A stretch of DNA of 64,000 bases from the NCBI GenBank assembly GCA_963795715.1, contig CAWCIY010000002.1, forward strand, positions 868,001 through 932,000. The letters run 5' to 3'. The DNA comes from JAFEDN01 sp963795715. GTDB lineage: Bacteria > Pseudomonadota > Gammaproteobacteria > Coxiellales > Coxiellaceae. The position numbers and the translations under genes are program-made. The notes under the pieces are model-generated. The model saw only the letters and a program-made list of their open reading frames with translations. It was not told the DNA's origin and made no database searches. Positions 62,053 through 64,000 of this stretch are shown piece by piece (the first letter of the stretch is position 1; every line of letters begins with the position of its first letter).

Positions 62053-63361
62053 TTTTTTCAACAAAATTCCAATGATTAAATATGAAGGACTAAAAACCGA
62101 TAATCCTTTGGCTTATCGTTATTACGATCCAGACCGGGTTATCTTAGGCAAAACGATGGCGGAGCATTTACGTTTTGCGGTATGCTGCTGGCATACTTTT
62201 TGCTGGCAAGGTAATGACGGTTTTGGCGAAGGCAGTTTTAACCGTCCTTGGTTAAAAAGTAGCGATCCGATGGAGCGCAGCAAAATGCGTATCGACGCCT
62301 TATTTGAATTTGTGAGCAAATTAAACTTGCCTTTTTTTACTTTCCACGATAGAGATGTGGCCCCTGAAGGCGAAACCCTGCAAAAAAGCATTGCTAATTT
62401 GCAAAAACTAACCGCATATATGCAGCAAAAAATGCACGAAACCGGAATCCAATTACTGTGGGGAACCGCCAATTTATTTTCACATCCACGCTATATGGCA
62501 GGCGCAGCCACTAATCCCAACCCCGAAGTATTTGCATACGCAGTCGCCCAAGTGAAATCAGCCTTGGATGCTACTAAAGAATTGAATGGGGCTAATTACG
62601 TATTGTGGGGAGGACGAGAAGGTTATGAAACCCTACTCAATACCGACCTTCGTCAGGAAAGTGAGCAGTTTGCACGCTTTTTAAGTATGCTGGTAGATTA
62701 CAAACACAAAATTGGTTTTAAAGGATTATTATTGATCGAACCCAAACCCTGCGAACCCACCAAACATCAATATGATTTTGACAGCGCACATGTGTTAGCA
62801 TTTTTAACGAAATATGGCTTGGAAAAAGAATACAAAGTGAATATTGAAGCCAACCACGCCACACTTGCCGGTCATAGTTTTCCCGAGGAAATCGCTTATG
62901 CCTGTGCGCACAATATTTTTGGCAGCATGGATGCCAACCGGGGCGATCCGCAACTGGGTTGGGATACCGATCAATTCCCCAATGATGTCAGCGATATGGC
63001 TCATGTGCTTTACATTATTTTATCTCACGGAGGTTTTACTTCCGGTGGCTTTAATTTTGATGCCAAATTCCGCCGCCAAAGCATCGATTTAGAGGATTTA
63101 TTTTTTGGTCACATTGGTGGTGTGGATACCATTGCCCGTAGTTTCCTAATTGCTGTAAAAATGCTGGAAGATGCCCGCTTGAAAAAAATGCTGCAACAGC
63201 GTTATCAAAATTGGCATCAAGGATTGGGGGCAGATATTTTAAAAAGTAAATATACTTTTGAACAGCTCAGCCAACATGCGATTCAAAATTCACTCGATCC
63301 GCAACCTATTTCTGGACGTCAGGAGCTATTAGAAAATTATTTTAATTCATACCTAGAATAG
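62045..63361 (+). CDS. xylA: xylose isomerase
   Basis: XylA converts D-xylose to D-xylulose. The ATG at 62045 is chosen for GAGGAG seven bases ahead; it gives 438 residues, normal for the large class II type. Motifs: FFTFHDRDVAPEGETL (catalytic His and Asp), LLWGTANLFSHPRYMAGA, YVLWGGREGYETLLNTDL, LLIEPKPCEPTKHQYDFD (metal Glu), NIEANHATLAGH, SMDANRGDPQLGWDTDQFP and FNFDAKFRRQS. Metal- and sugar-binding residues all look present. It overlaps the repaired xylB end and is followed after 20 bases by pfkA. Order xylB-xylA is the reverse of E. coli. Confidence 0.96.
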   Translation: MSNFFNKIPMIKYEGLKTDNPLAYRYYDPDRVILGKTMAEHLRFAVCCWHTFCWQGNDGFGEGSFNRPWLKSSDPMERSKMRIDALFEFVSKLNLPFFTFHDRDVAPEGETLQKSIANLQKLTAYMQQKMHETGIQLLWGTANLFSHPRYMAGAATNPNPEVFAYAVAQVKSALDATKELNGANYVLWGGREGYETLLNTDLRQESEQFARFLSMLVDYKHKIGFKGLLLIEPKPCEPTKHQYDFDSAHVLAFLTKYGLEKEYKVNIEANHATLAGHSFPEEIAYACAHNIFGSMDANRGDPQLGWDTDQFPNDVSDMAHVLYIILSHGGFTSGGFNFDAKFRRQSIDLEDLFFGHIGGVDTIARSFLIAVKMLEDARLKKMLQQRYQNWHQGLGADILKSKYTFEQLSQHAIQNSLDPQPISGRQELLENYFNSYLE

Positions 63362-63380
63362 TTTTGCAGAGGAAAGGATT

Positions 63381-64000
63381 ATGAGAAAAAAAATTTTAAT
63401 TATTTGCTCAGGCGGAGATGCTCCTGGAATGAATGCTGCCATTAGAGCAGTGACCCGCTGCGCTATTGCAAAAAATATTGAGGTTTTTGGCGCCGAGGGT
63501 GGGTACGTCGGTCTGGTGAATGAATCGTTGCTGCCATTGTCACAAAAATCGGTGGCAAACTGCTTACAGAAGGGAGGCACTTTTTTAAAAACAGGACGTT
63601 CCCGAGAATTCCATCATAAGGCAACCCGGGACCGCTGCCGGGAATTTTTAAAAAAAAAGGGAATTAACGGCTTAATTGTTTTAGGCGGTGATGGTAGTTT
63701 CCAAGGGGCCACCTTGTTGAGTTCGGAAGAGGTCACCGATTTACAAGTGATTGGTATCCCCTGCACTATCGACAATGATATACCGGGTACCGATTATACT
63801 ATCGGTTTCGACACTGCACGCAACACTGCCATTCAAGCGATCGATAAAATACGAGATACTGCATTTAGTACCGACCGTAATTTCCTAATTGAAGTGATGG
63901 GACGTTCTTCCGGTTTTTTAGCAGTGGATGTCGGGATTGCCGGGGGTGCAGAAATGATGCTGATCCCTGAGTTCCCCATTAGCACCGAAGAGCTCATTCA
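63381..64000 (+). CDS. pfkA: 6-phosphofructokinase, partial at window edge
   Basis: The ATG at 63381 has GAGGAAAGG about seven bases ahead; 206 codons are visible before the window ends. It begins MRKKILIICSGGDAPGMNAA (ATP-binding GGDAPGMNA), followed by a GTFLKTGRSREF segment, LIVLGGDGSFQGA, IPCTIDNDIPGTDYTIGFDT with the catalytic Asp, and FLIEVMGRSSGFLAVDVG. This is the ATP-dependent PfkA pattern; the Gly before Ser-Phe in GGDGS indicates ATP and not pyrophosphate. It commits fructose 6-phosphate to glycolysis. Spacing suggests co-transcription with xylB-xylA. No frameshift is seen. Confidence 0.95.
   Translation, partial: MRKKILIICSGGDAPGMNAAIRAVTRCAIAKNIEVFGAEGGYVGLVNESLLPLSQKSVANCLQKGGTFLKTGRSREFHHKATRDRCREFLKKKGINGLIVLGGDGSFQGATLLSSEEVTDLQVIGIPCTIDNDIPGTDYTIGFDTARNTAIQAIDKIRDTAFSTDRNFLIEVMGRSSGFLAVDVGIAGGAEMMLIPEFPISTEELI

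Noticed and set aside
1..64000. CRISPR arrays, rRNA operons or a prophage
   Set aside because: No regularly spaced short repeats, no rRNA-like segments and no phage structural or integrase genes were seen on either strand.

Overview
The window looks like a chromosome segment of an AT-rich gammaproteobacterium, most likely a host-associated member of the Legionellales (Coxiella/Legionella/Rickettsiella-like). The support is gammaproteobacterial gene order (gyrA-serC-cmk-rpsA-lapB-pyrF; a Trm112-like gene with kdsB; sohB, ubiG, gph), proteins with eukaryotic-like motifs (ankyrin repeats, an F-box-like segment, MIU-like ubiquitin-binding motifs), a CqsS/LqsS-type quorum-sensing kinase, and many short palindromic repeats. 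The assignment is inference from recognised families; no search was run.

Layout. 1-1.9 kb: a type VI Hcp protein fused to a cell-wall-hydrolase-like domain, followed by an overlapping gene for an exported protein (candidate immunity) and the tail of a second copy at the window edge. 2.0-6.5 kb: a response regulator facing an operon with a CqsS/LqsS-like kinase and three methyltransferase-like genes. 6.7-11.9 kb: a 1358-residue putative effector and a LuxR-type regulator. 11.9-20.2 kb: the housekeeping block pyrF-lapB-rpsA-cmk-serC-gyrA, in which four genes carry single-base frameshifts. 20.2-22 kb: strong hairpins, an IS110/IS1111 element and a structured repeat. 22-29.6 kb: an MIU-motif protein, a Host_attach protein, an amidohydrolase, HMG-CoA lyase, typA, an unknown protein and an F-box-like protein. 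29.7-38.5 kb: birA, dedA, rmuC, an ankyrin protein, mmsA, kdsB and asmA. 39.1-44.8 kb: sohB-CDF exporter, ubiG-gph, a sugar/H+ symporter and an MntA-HepT toxin-antitoxin pair. 44.8-50.7 kb: a repeat- and IS-rich accessory zone with transposase remnants, a 190-bp MITE-like element, a Bcr-type exporter and large hairpins. 50.7-57.1 kb: a run of same-strand genes (EptA-like transferase, exported 2H phosphoesterase-like protein, SCO1-like protein, thioredoxin, PEP carboxylase), the last carrying an in-frame palindromic insert. 57.1-60.4 kb: a HAD-like gene split by an IS66 element. 60.5-64 kb: xylB, xylA and the start of pfkA.

How the genes work together. The symporter at 42.6 kb with xylB, xylA and pfkA suggests pentose uptake and breakdown. 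EptA, kdsB, AsmA and (decayed) lapB concern the outer membrane. The ankyrin, F-box-like, MIU-like, HAD and giant proteins are candidate secreted effectors. The most notable points are the Hcp-hydrolase/immunity pair, the quorum-sensing operon with methyltransferases, and the structured repeat found both beside an IS and in frame inside ppc. One-base indels in gyrA, rpsA, pyrF, lapB and xylB are either assembly errors or local decay; the sequence alone cannot decide.
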